Made by a program: the position numbers and the translations under genes. A model generated the notes under the pieces. The model was not told the DNA's origin. It was given only the letters and a program-made list of their open reading frames with translations, and made no database searches. Below, in pieces: positions 28,701-40,700 of a DNA stretch of 64,000 nt (the first letter of the stretch is position 1; every line of letters starts with the position of its first letter). The stretch is from the NCBI GenBank assembly GCA_020086605.1, contig JACBWW010000008.1, positions 25,199,234 to 25,263,233 on the forward strand, in the 5' to 3' direction. This DNA comes from Lanius collurio. Its lineage: Eukaryota > Chordata > Aves > Passeriformes > Laniidae.

Positions 28701-31700
28701 TTAAAAAGGGCAGAAGGAGAATACACAAAGGGTTTATCAAAAGTGAAAAAGTTGCTAATCTGACATACTGCAACAACTAGAGGGGCATAAGCACATATTG
28801 CCATACTTATTAATGGCAATTCTGTTCTAATTTCACCCCCTCCTGTTATCACCTATAAGCTTACTTGCATGTACCCTTTACACAAGGGTAAAAGGACCTT
28901 TTCAACTATGGTACTGAGCTTTTCCCTTCTGTACAAGGGAATAGACGGTCAGTTCAAGCCATACACAGACCCTTCTGTATTACAGGTTCACTGCTTTAGG
29001 CTTTTATAGTAACTGGTGAGAATGGCGTTTTTGATGGACTTCTTAATGATGCCTTCCTTTCAGCCCAAATTCTTGCATTTAGACAAGGAACACATTCTAG
29101 AGTAACCATTAATCTTGTCTCTTGGACAAAAAGGAGTTTTGTCACAATAGGGCATTTTATCATGATAACTGGTGAAGTAAACAACATAAACATCTATGAA
29201 TTTTAGGATTTGTGTCTCACTTAACAGATCATAAATCCTTGACACCAGAGCAGGGAAGTTCTACTGCTTAAACACCTTGTCCTATGATTCCCTTTTTTTT
29301 TAAACTGAAACAAGAATAGTACCTATTCAGGTTACTCTAGCCCTATCTCTTAATTGTGGAGTAGGAAAATTACAACAGTGTTAGCAGATAATTACTTCTA
29401 TAAGGGAAAACAAGCATATGAATATGATTTCATTCATACTTTGAAGAGATGACAAAACTAAAATACATACTGCATCTGTAACTTCTATCTCATACAGCTT
29501 CTGGAAGGTCTCACGATAAAAGAAAAAGAGCTTCCCACTGCCGCCACCTTTCTTAACAGAAGTGCCTGTGACAAGGATTTTATCATCTGGGCTGAAACAA
29601 CAATCTGTCCTGTTGGGAACAAACAAAGTATCTTACTGGATAGATACATAATTAACATATAGAGAACTTATATATAAATTGCACTTCTTAAAACAATCAT
29701 TTCTATTAGTTAGTCCTTTCAAGACAAAGCTTGAAAAAGTTTTTTGTTAGCTGTCATCTACTGCTATAGTTATCAGTTAGAGTTACCTGCTACAATTGTT
29801 ATTGCAGTTGTGCATGGGATGTGCAAAACTGGCAGATTCAGTAAAAATCCTCCTCCCAACAAAATTCTCTTCCATTCAAAAATCTTGCTAGCTTTTCAAT
29901 ACGAGAAACAAAACAAATTGAAAAAGTACTTTCAAATCTGGTTGTCATCATTAAGCAAAAAAAATGTACTAGTCATGAACTCTGTTTTTGCTGATGATAC
30001 ATCCTTCAGTGATGCAAGGTGGTGTGTTTATACACTGGCCAAAAATGTTTTTCTGTTTATTTTTCCTATGTGTTACAAATTGCAGTTAAGATTGAGCCCT
30101 CCATGACTTGCCTTTCTAAAATCTTATTTCAAAAGTACAAACTGTCCCTAGGGAATTTGGCTGTATTACAGCTACAGAAATGCAGATCAGACCAACAAAA
30201 ATATTGAAAACAATACTTAGCACTATGCAGTGAAATAAAGTCAGCAGTTCTGACACCATAACCTGAATTCATACCATGTACCTTCATGTTATGTCTACTT
30301 TTCCATTCAGCTCGTTTCAATTAACCAGAGACTAAATAAGAATGAGGTTTAAATCTATATCTCATTACACACAAGTAAGGGCCTCCTCCTGAAAGCCTGC
30401 TAATCTAATTAGACTTAAGACATATGAGACTGAAATAACACAAAAATAAGATCATTTAAAGCAATGTGAATCCCTAAAACAGACAAGAATTGTCACTGCA
30501 CAGTCCTCCTTGCGCAGTCTTCTCTACACAATTGTGGACCTAGTGGCAGTAGAACCCATCCCCATTCAGCAAAAATACTGCTATTTCTGCTAGCTGGAAT
30601 AAATTAGAATACTTACATTGGAAAGAAGCTGGGCAGTCCATCTGCTGAATTAAGAGGCTTTTTAAATTGTCTAATATCCCATATCTTTAAAGTATCATCT
30701 CCTATGAAACAAAAGAAACAAAGGTTACCAACAAAGAATTCAAGTCAAGAACTTAGGCATGTCAGAAATTTTCTCCCACTAATTCAGAGAGAAAGAGAAC
30801 AAAATTACATAGTACAAGCATCCAAAATGGGAACAATTTGGAAGTTTTTCATTGCTAAATGACTATGACAGTGTAAGGTTGAGAAGCTCAATATGCTGCA
30901 CTCCAGTATATTAGAAACTTCTCCTCAATAACTCAGTTCTATTGTGGTAATCCCTCCTATCAAGAACCACTACCCACAATGGAATTAGATTCCTCAATCA
31001 CTAATTTATTCTGTGTTTGTGAGCATTGATGCTTTTCTGCTAGGAGCAAATTTAACTTTCAATATATCAAAAGAAATTTAAAATGTTGCCATGAATGGTC
31101 TAGATCAAAAACTAAACAAGTTTTATATATCTGGTTTTTACCTGTCCTGAAAAAGCAATCATGAAGAATGGAAAGTACATGAAAGTCTTCCTCCTTCTTT
31201 AGCAGGCAAATAGCAACAAACTGCTATCTCAGGATGGAGAAGATGCTCTGGAATCAGTCAGGAATCCTCAGGGAAGGGGGTGAAGGGAAGCAAGTGAAAT
31301 CACACTTGCTATAACTAAACCTTTTCACCACACTACCTTTAGCCACAAAAGCCAAAATCAAGGTTACAGGAAGACATTTGTAGCAATTCTCATCTGTGTT
31401 TGATAAACATGGTGTGACTGTAGGCCAGTAAAAGTCAGGCTGTTTATCCCTTTTTGAAAAGTTATGACATATTAACAAAGTGAGAACAGGAGTAAAAAAG
31501 AGATTAGCTGGTTATTCTCAGAGACATCCACATCTCTGCTCTGATTGTCCTTCTGGAACACACATTTCCAGTATGAGATGAACTACAGAATTTTAGCTCT
31601 GAAGTACCTCACTCAAGCACCTAGACATGTCCCAGCATTTGACAGCAGTGCCTCAGTACTTTCATGGGTAAGAAGGATATTTAAGCAAAAATTCTCTTTA

Positions 31701-34700
31701 AAAATATCCAGAGATTAATTTTAGAACAAAAAGTTACAAAAGCTTCCTGACCTAGGAGGAAAAGGAGGCAAGATCTGCTTTCTTCCAAAGTACAAATCTT
31801 GAAGGGAAGTAATTTGCTTTTCTACAAGTATTTTGCAGATTCATAGCCTTTGAGCTAAAGAGCTCAAAGGAGGCCTTGGAAATAAAATGTTTTTAAAAGA
31901 AGTAACATGCTGTAACAAAAGAAATCAAGGCCAGCAGTGCCCTTCACAGGGAAAGCAGTAATGTGTGGCCTCGTACATCATGTATGTTTATATTAAAGAC
32001 TAGGATAACTCCTTACTACAAAATATTTTTAAGAAGTGGACAACTTAAATAAATGATGTCTAGAGCAAAGTATATTTCTGTTCATTGGGAAGCTAAAAAA
32101 CTACAGGGAAGAAAAATGTTGAGTCCCTGTTCTGGGAATATCTGTTTTCTTATTGTTTCCCAGTAGACTCCATCCCAAGTACTTCAAAGCATTTAGTCTT
32201 GTAAAATGAGCCCTCCCTTTCCCCTCCCACCCTCTAAGAAAAAAAAAAAAAAAAACAAAAAAACACTTATCGTCAAGATGTTACATCTAAAGAACCAGCA
32301 CTTTATAAATGTATGCAAAGGACACCGCTTGGCCACTTTGCAAATCTCCTGGGTAGGGACAGATCTGCGGCTAGCAGCCAAGGCTGTTCTGTTCCTAGTG
32401 GAATAAGCCTTGACATGATCTTCAAGCTGTAGTCCTGCCAGATTTTAGCAGGAGAAATGCAGTCAGACATGTAGCTATAGCTCCTTTGCTGGCAAGAAAA
32501 TGCAATGGGCTGGTTAAAAACTTTAGAAGACTCTAGAAGGACTCAAAGTTGTGGTTGATTCCAAGTCAACACTGTCTTAAACTGGGCAGAAATAGATGAT
32601 GTAGCTTTTGGAGAGGAAAAATACTAGTAGAATGACTCGCTAATGCTATGAAACATTACCATCATTAAGAATTTGGTCAAATTCACTTTTCCTAATTAAA
32701 ATTATCAGTGTGCAAATGAAAATTGGTTCCTAACTCTAATTTGCATTTGGAGTTGAAATCACTGTCACTAAGATTACAGAATACTAATTTTCCTCAGCAG
32801 CAAGGATTATTTCCAGTAGCATCCTTCTATCAGTGCTTAGGAGGCTTCTTTAATAGAGCTGCAGCAGAAGCGATCTGGTTTTAATTACTTTACACATGAA
32901 CAAAAATAGCTATCTTTAAACAAACGTGTATAAACAGAAGTTGTGCAAGTCAGTATGAAGCATTCAAAATAGTCTTCCCAGATCATTCAGTATTTTTTAT
33001 TGATGGCAAACTTCTCTACAGCCTGGCAAGATTCTTTAAAGCTTTTATAGCTTTTTTAGTAGCATTTCAAACTATATTTTTTGCCATTTTAATAAGAAAG
33101 ATACCAACAAACAGGCTCAAGACTGACACAATCAGGTCAGACACCATTATGCCAATGGTATTGAGCACTGGATTTATCGAGAGGCAACAATTAGGTCCTA
33201 GAAAAACAGTCTTTGGTGAAAAAAGACAAGCATTTTGCAAAATGTCCTTTAGTCAAAATAAAGCCAAAGCACTAATACTAAGAAGATTTTATCTGATATT
33301 TTTCTTTTCTTTTCAAAAGATACTGACCAGGAAGACAAGCACACAAATGTGAATAGGCCCAAAAGAAGCAAAAGTGCTGCCAGGAATTCACACAGCCTAC
33401 AGTCAGCAACACTCTATTTAAAAAGAGGGAGTCCTGTGTTGAAAGCAAAGCTCGAGGATAAAAAATCTTCACAGAGATCAATGAGGAAAATAAAGAAACA
33501 AAGGAACTGGGAATTTTAAGAAGTTACAGTGTGGGAAACGCATAGCATAACAAGCTTACCAGAATATGTTTATCACCTCTGAGCCTTTCTGTGAAGGCCT
33601 ATACTACAAATGTGAGAGACACCTCTGAACAAGTTATTGGCTTCTGCATTCTGAACTGGTTCTGCAGGAGGAGCTGCAACAACTACAGAACAACTTTTGG
33701 AGGCATTCCAGGTTGGGACCAAAGCCGAAGATCTCGTGAGGAAAGCCACAAATTGAGGAATCTATACCTACATTTGGAACAGCTCTCAGCATCACCTGCC
33801 TCCACACCAGCCTGACCAAATACTTAACTGCATCATCCTCCCTAAACATATGGAATGAACATATGGACATATGGCAAGAAGGATACTAGAAGACTTTCAT
33901 AAAGCCATTTCAGCTCCAAGAACTGCAAATAGCTGATTATGCCTATTAAAACTAGTAAATGCATTTTTGGCATTGTTAGAATGAACACCAGTGTTCAGCT
34001 TCTGAGAAATAATACTCGACAAAAAAACCATTTGATTTTTAAAATGCTAATGTTACTATGAAGAGCAATATGTTATTACACTACACGAAACAGTCCCTAT
34101 ACATGCTGTTGCATAATCCTTGAGCATACCAGGTGTTTCTACCTTTTAACTCAATTTCAAAATGAAGAAAGAAATACGAGTAAAATGGGAAAAAAACCAT
34201 ACCAACAAAAAAATATCGAGTCAAAATTATTTTTTTTGTATTTTTACAGAAAGACCTCAAGTCCAATCCTAATCTTATCTCTCCACTGCTAAACAAAGAA
34301 AATGTTCCCTAACATCCTTCATGGTTTCAAGCATGCAGAAATATCACTTTCTTAAGTTTCTGTCAAGTTACTACCTAATACTCAACAAGAATAAGACTGG
34401 AAACTTTCATAAGCAGCTCCTTAGATTTTCATTTTCCCCTGTGCCTGCAGCTGAGCCATGCCTCATCTTCTCATATCCAACACAGAATCTACATCAGATG
34501 CAGGAAAGTCCATCAGGCTTTCAATGAAAGTTCCCATGTCCCAAACAACTATCCTCTCTTTGATCCCCAGCACTTGGCAGGTGTGTTAATCTACGAAAGC
34601 TGGATCCACATCTGCTTTTGTTGGTACAGATCCAAAGCAATACTCATATTAAAGCACTAACCAAACAAGTCAAAATAAGGTATGAATCCTCCTTACTTTC

Positions 34701-37700
34701 CAGCATCGTGCACACAGAGCTCTTTTTCACCTTTTAATATGCTAGACAAAGGTAGCACTTTTATCCACATTGAGTGGCCAAATTTCTGTGCAGTCTTGCA
34801 TTCTGCAAACAATCAATCAACATTTTATACATCTTAGAGCAGAGTGTGGTAGATAAAACCCAACTAAATGAAAGTCTGTTTAACACGAGACAAAAACTGG
34901 AGACAGATGAGGAAGAGCAGGCAAGTAAAAGTGCCACATGCAACAAAAATAAGAAAAGGTCATTTATGTGATTGACATTCATAAATGTGAAACAGAAGAG
35001 AATTTACATAAATGGAGGTTTTAAGACAGCACTAGTGAATACTCTTCGCTAAGTATTAGCCTTGTTTGCTGTTATATTTAAAAGCTAAGGTTTATCCCTA
35101 AATTTCCTGAAGTATGTATATCTGTGTGAATTTTTTTTGGGCAAACACCACTGGCAGACAGACACAGCATTTAACCTAATGCATAATGGAAAGACACTCA
35201 GCTCATATACTTTCCAAGCAGGAGAAGGTTCATATATAACAAGAGTCTGGTTCAGTAAGGACAAAAAAGCTTGAAAGCTTTTACCTCACCACTTAGAACC
35301 CATTCATGATGGGTACAGTGGCAGCAGAACTCTGGATCAAGGACCCTGAACAGCAGTTATGAAACAACACAAGTGCCATTAGGGTCCATATGCCTAGGGC
35401 CTTTGAGGATAAGACTACCAAGTCCTAACTCCAAAAGATGTGTTTCAGGAAACAACATTTGGAATCTTTGAAATGTGGCTAGGCATACAAAGAATCAGTG
35501 AGGCAGCACCCAATATTGGCTGCATTTCACTACACCGACGTGCACCAGTCAGACACTCCTCCCTTCAGGGACAGGGGCACAGGGAGGACACATGGAGGAA
35601 AGAAAATGCAACCTACTTGGCTAGAAAACACATCTACTTCAGAGTTTTTTTCATCTATGAATACCTCTATTCTGGTATTTTGTGTATGTAATCTCATTCT
35701 GTCTATGTACCAAACCGACCAGATGTCCTAAACATATGTTAGGCACAGCGTTAGCCGACATTAATGTATACTGCCTCTCCCTAGGCCTGTTTATTTGGCC
35801 TTGGGGCAATGCTAACGCATACACAGAGCTTCTAGTTACAGCTGTTTTCCATCCAGACAGCTTGGCTTGTGTGCTTGCACCTGCCTGCACCATACTGGGT
35901 AGACAAATCTTTGCATGAAAAGTTGTCTTCAACAGACACCATCCTATCCCAATAACGATGTGAATGAGTCCTCAAATACATCTTTGCCTTCTCAAGTCTT
36001 GTTCTGTTATCTATGACATATTTATAAAAGTTTTATCTGAAGTTTACAACACAAGCCTTTCTTTCCAGTCCTGTGGACATTCCAAATTCTTTTGCCATTC
36101 AAGTATATCTTGGCAAGTCAATTCCAGTCATCAACTTTTGATATTTTTAATACAGATTAGATAAAAATTCCAATTAAGACAGAAAATGACACAGCCTAAG
36201 AAAGTTATATGAGGAATTAATAGCTTCAGAACAGACAGTGCTATTCAGAGGCACTAATCTTCCAAGGAAGAAATAAGCAAAAAAAATGGACTTTTTTTAT
36301 TTTTAATTAAGCTAATTATTTCTTTTTGGTGTATAATTACTGCTAGACAAGAAGACAGATCAGAAACTGTAATATAATCAGCAAAGTTCTCTTAAAATAA
36401 TTCTTAATTGCTGTAAAGTGCTCTTTCAGGAACACAGTATTGCATGGCGTATCAAATAAAAGTAGTCAATTGTGAAACACTTCAGATTTGAGTAACTAGT
36501 TTCTGATTTCACTACCTTATCTACATCATAAACAACTACATCTAACAACTACATGATTTATATGGTTTGTGTAATGAACCATTTCACTCACTACAGTTAA
36601 AACTGTCTTACATTCAACATATCATAGGGTTCTTCCAATCACCTACCTCCCCGGCTGGCAAGGACAGTACCATCATAGGAAAATGTCAAACATGAAGTGT
36701 CAGTGCCTGAAGCATGGGCTTGCCTGCAGTGGAACTTTGTATGTACCTGTTCGTCAAACAAATAAAACATTACAAAATAAATTACAATTACAAATTAAAT
36801 AACAAATGAAACAAACAAGACAAACATTACTTCATGGTATTTTCTGTGCTCTGCGTCTATTCCTAACTCCAAACAGAAACCCCTGCATTTTCAGGAGGTA
36901 CAGTAGCTGAGTATTTCCGATAGCCTTTTAAAAATGTCATATGTGTTTCAGAATAGGCCATTATAACAAGAACTTGAATGCAAAATTTGACTTCTTCATA
37001 GGTTTAATTATACAGTACAGATTTACATAGCATCAGTGCTCTTGGAAAACTCCCACTAGCACTGAACAAAGGTATGCCTGGTTAAGATAACAACACGTTC
37101 CAAGACAGTTCTCAACACTACCCTAAGCAGGCTTTTAGTTTCTAAAACTACCAGAATGCAATACACATACTTTGGAAAGGACTTAAAAGGACTGCAAGAA
37201 TTTATTTTTGCCAAATTTAATCCCTGATGGAATTCATGGCTTATATAATAAAACAAAGTTCATATATTGTAAGATTTGTGTTCCATTTAGCTGCAGCAAA
37301 ACTCAAGTTTGGGAATGACATATGTTTTCTTTGAATTATTTCTATATTGCTGACAATCCTAAAGAAAGGTTGAAATTATCTTCAAGTTCACATTTTGTTC
37401 TTGTATGGAGATCACTTCTTATTTATTAAGTCATTATTTAGTAAAATACCTAAAGATTTTATTAGAAATTAAATTCAGTTTAAATGGTCTTGTAAAATTA
37501 AGTTTTCTCACTTCCCAAAAACAAAGTCTCAGATAAAATTCCAGGACAGGAAGTGGAAACACAGGAAGGGAAAAAAGGAAAAAAGGGAAAAGACAAAAAC
37601 AGAGACAAAGGAATTTGAGACAGGTTGATTCCTTTTTTTATACCTAGGTAGCTACACTTTTCATTTGTCCTCTTTTCATAAAAGAAAATTAATTCATTTA

Positions 37701-40700
37701 GTTGTAAAATTAAACATTCAAACTTAAAGGTTGTCACTGCAACTGTACCTCATCTTCCCATCTGTAAGATGAGGATTAAAACACAGAGGATAAGATGACA
37801 AATTAGTGAGCTTGAAGTCCTTTTTTTATTGTAGTGATGAGCAAAACAGAAAAATATGCATAGAAGCATATCTTTTCAGAGGAGAGGGTTGAACAACACG
37901 CATTACAATCAGACCTAGAATCTCACCTTGAAGAGTAAGAGGACAAAACACCAAGCAGCTGCTCAGTGATTTCTAAACAAACTATGCATTAAATGATACA
38001 CAATTCTACAGAATAAAAATGGACAATGTGACCACAAAATGCAATCCTGCAGACTGATTTAAGCTTGCACAGAGATCCTCAGTTAATTTATCTTCTAATT
38101 TTTTACTATAGACCTTATTAAAGCTCTTTTTATGGGCTCTTTTGTAACCAAGAGACACAAAATAGTAAAGTAATTAAGGTTGTTTATTTCTAAGAATATA
38201 TGTTCTATATTTGGTTCTAAAACTAGAGAGTCTTTGTGTGATGACATTAATAATTATTGCAAGCTTATCTTGGTGTGCAGATTTAGTCAGTCATTGAGAG
38301 GAGTCACTTGAGGCATTCCCTCCACAAATGATAAAACAAAGAGGGACTTCAAATACCAAGAACATGCTTCTTACAGTATTTGAACATAGAATGGAATGGC
38401 CTACACTTGGCCATAGCAATTGTTTTGAAATTACTGTCACTTCTAGCCAATTATGCATACCCTGGAGTCTGTGAACACACTGCAGTTTACAATTGTTTGT
38501 CTTTGGCGGGAGTGTTTATTAATATTAAAAAACATATTTTGTGCATCCAATTGCATAAAATTTTCCAAGTATGTGGGAACATGTAAAGAATAAAGTGTCA
38601 AGTGGCTATCAGGAAATAAATTTTCTGTAATATTTGTTAAATGTTAACAAGCAATTAAAATTATGTCTTTTTTGTCTAAGAAATAGCATGGATACTTCCA
38701 AAAACATCATAAATGGTTAATATTCAAACATTTAAAAATGACGGAAAGATTACCTTATGATATAAAGCTAATTCAAACAAATTGAAAAAAACTTCATTTG
38801 GGCTCCACAACACTCCCATCCCTCCAGGCAATGTTACATTGACATACATATATTAAAATACTGAGTTTTTTCACTTTGCTGCCCAACTTAATGTGAGGGT
38901 GGAGGGTTTTTTCCTTTCATTTTATCCTCAATCAATTTGAAATTCTTTCCTCCTGTTTTGTGTTGGATCCAAATTAAAACACAGAAAAAGATCTGGGGTC
39001 CAACTAGTGCCTTTTCTGTCATGTTTTACAAGTAAAAACCAGAAATACCTATCTAGAGATAGAGAGCAAATCACATAACAGTTCAGAATCTGTGTCATTT
39101 TCCTATGGTCAAAGACACTGATTTTATTTAGCATTAATTTATAAATCCATTAATAAAATCTAAACCACATCTTTCAGGAATTAAACACCTCATCTTAAAT
39201 TGTCCCCAAGTTGTGCCAGGAGAGATTTAGATTGTTTATTAGGAAAAATTTCTTCACTGAAAGAGAGGTCAAGCATTGGAACAGCCTTCCCAGGCAAGTG
39301 GTTCAGTCACCATGCCTGGATATGCAGATGTGGCACTTGGGGACATGGTTTAGAGGACATGGCAGAGTTAAGGTTGTATATGAGGTTGTAAATAGTGGGA
39401 CTTGATGCTCTTAAGGATCTTTTCCAACAGAAATGACTTTTTGATTTCATGTCATGCACTATAGAGCCTTCTCAATGAAGTACCTATACTCTGATTCAGT
39501 GTTTACCCTTTTTTCAACTGTGCTGTAGAGAAAGGGAAACAGCAACATAGAGATATTAAAGATTGACATTATTTGCCTTAATGACAAAAATGAAAACAAA
39601 AGAACAAATTTCACCCAACTCTATCCAGCTTCGATGCTTTAGAATTTCATCTAAAACTAGGCTTGTCTGAAAGGGCTAGTAAGATTGCATGAGCAATTCT
39701 ATTTGTCTTTCAAAATAAATTTGTTCCACTTACCAGTAAAAAAATTGTTTTCCTAACTTTGAGCTCTGCAAGCTTGCCCTCCATATTTTATTCTGCAAAG
39801 GAATATAACCCTGAATTGTAGTACTAAATCAAATATTCTAAAATGATTGAAGGTTGAAAAGAAGTTTTTATACATACTGGCAAACATTCATTGCAGTTCT
39901 CAAAGAAAATAATGGTTTTGGCCTCTGACCTCTTAATATTTTTAACAGATGTCTGATCTTGCTAACAAATCATTAGCAAAAAAGTTATCAGAATGTTTCT
40001 TGCTGGAAAGACATGAAACAACAGAACCAACGTACCCAATTCAAAAGTTTGATTACAGAAGGGAAAGGGATAGCATTGAAACATAACATAAAGATGTCAA
40101 GATAATTAGGGAAAAGTGTATCTACATATCTCCTTCATTACCCTTCTCCTTCTGTTGCAGGGGTGCCTGCTATTATGAAGTAATAGTCATGTGCCATACA
40201 AAATTTGACAAGTTCATCAGTCCTTAACATTTTTAAAGGTTTAGTTACTTCAGCAAATTCTGCAGTAAACCACTATCTTCTGCAACTTGTTTAAAGGCTT
40301 TCTAACAAATAATTCCAGCAATGTAAGCACTTTCCTCCTAGCTTTGTATTAGCACGTATATTTTTGTTAAGCAATTACAGCTGACTGTACTTGTGTGCAA
40401 AATGAGATGACAGGCATAAAACATGAAGCACATGTGAGAAAGGACACAGTTGTATGTATCAAAAAAACCTAGAAAAACAGATAAATGTCAGGGTTTGCAA
40501 TATTGCCACAGTCCTCAGAGAGGATGAGACTCAGAAGATAAAAGGAAACCAGAGAAAGGACTGGGAAGGGGTGGGGGTGGGGGCAAAGGTACATGACTGG
40601 AGGAACATCAGCAATGAGTATCCCTTGTACAAAAATCTGTATGGACTGAAAAGGACCCATACAGAAACTGAAGACAACACTGGCCACATGAAGGTTTTAT

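Larger units (their letters stand above)
14792..29470 (-). other. WDR70: WDR70 intron, 14679 bp
   Basis: Donor gtatgt and acceptor cactatttcag. Recognised contents are a CR1 fragment in - orientation (17146-17355), a perfect 10-bp-stem hairpin (23219-23243) and an A-rich tract (24087-24108). Otherwise it is AT-rich with short ORFs (up to 123 codons, around 15397-15768) that contain no domain I recognise. No nested gene is supported. Confidence 0.9.
30702..36646 (-). other. WDR70: WDR70 intron, 5945 bp
   Basis: Donor gtaggt and acceptor tttcatag. It contains a perfect hairpin (31847-31870), an A17 tract (32239-32255) and a less AT-rich stretch of unknown origin (about 35440-35930). No CR1 was recognised in this intron. 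Confidence 0.9.

Noticed and set aside
28996..29245. Two overlapping minus-strand frames resembling a decayed protein-coding remnant (possible processed pseudogene)
   Set aside because: No family could be recognised, no poly(A) tail or target-site duplication was seen, and joining them needs a frameshift. A translated search of 28960-29280 would settle it.
35748..35818. Inverted arms as a microRNA precursor
   Set aside because: Pairing is interrupted by strongly unequal internal loops (16 against 2 bases and 7 against 3), so a stable precursor is unlikely.
38383..38410. catagaatggaatgg as a possible further CR1 end
   Set aside because: The neighbouring sequence shows none of the other CR1 landmarks; the match is too short.
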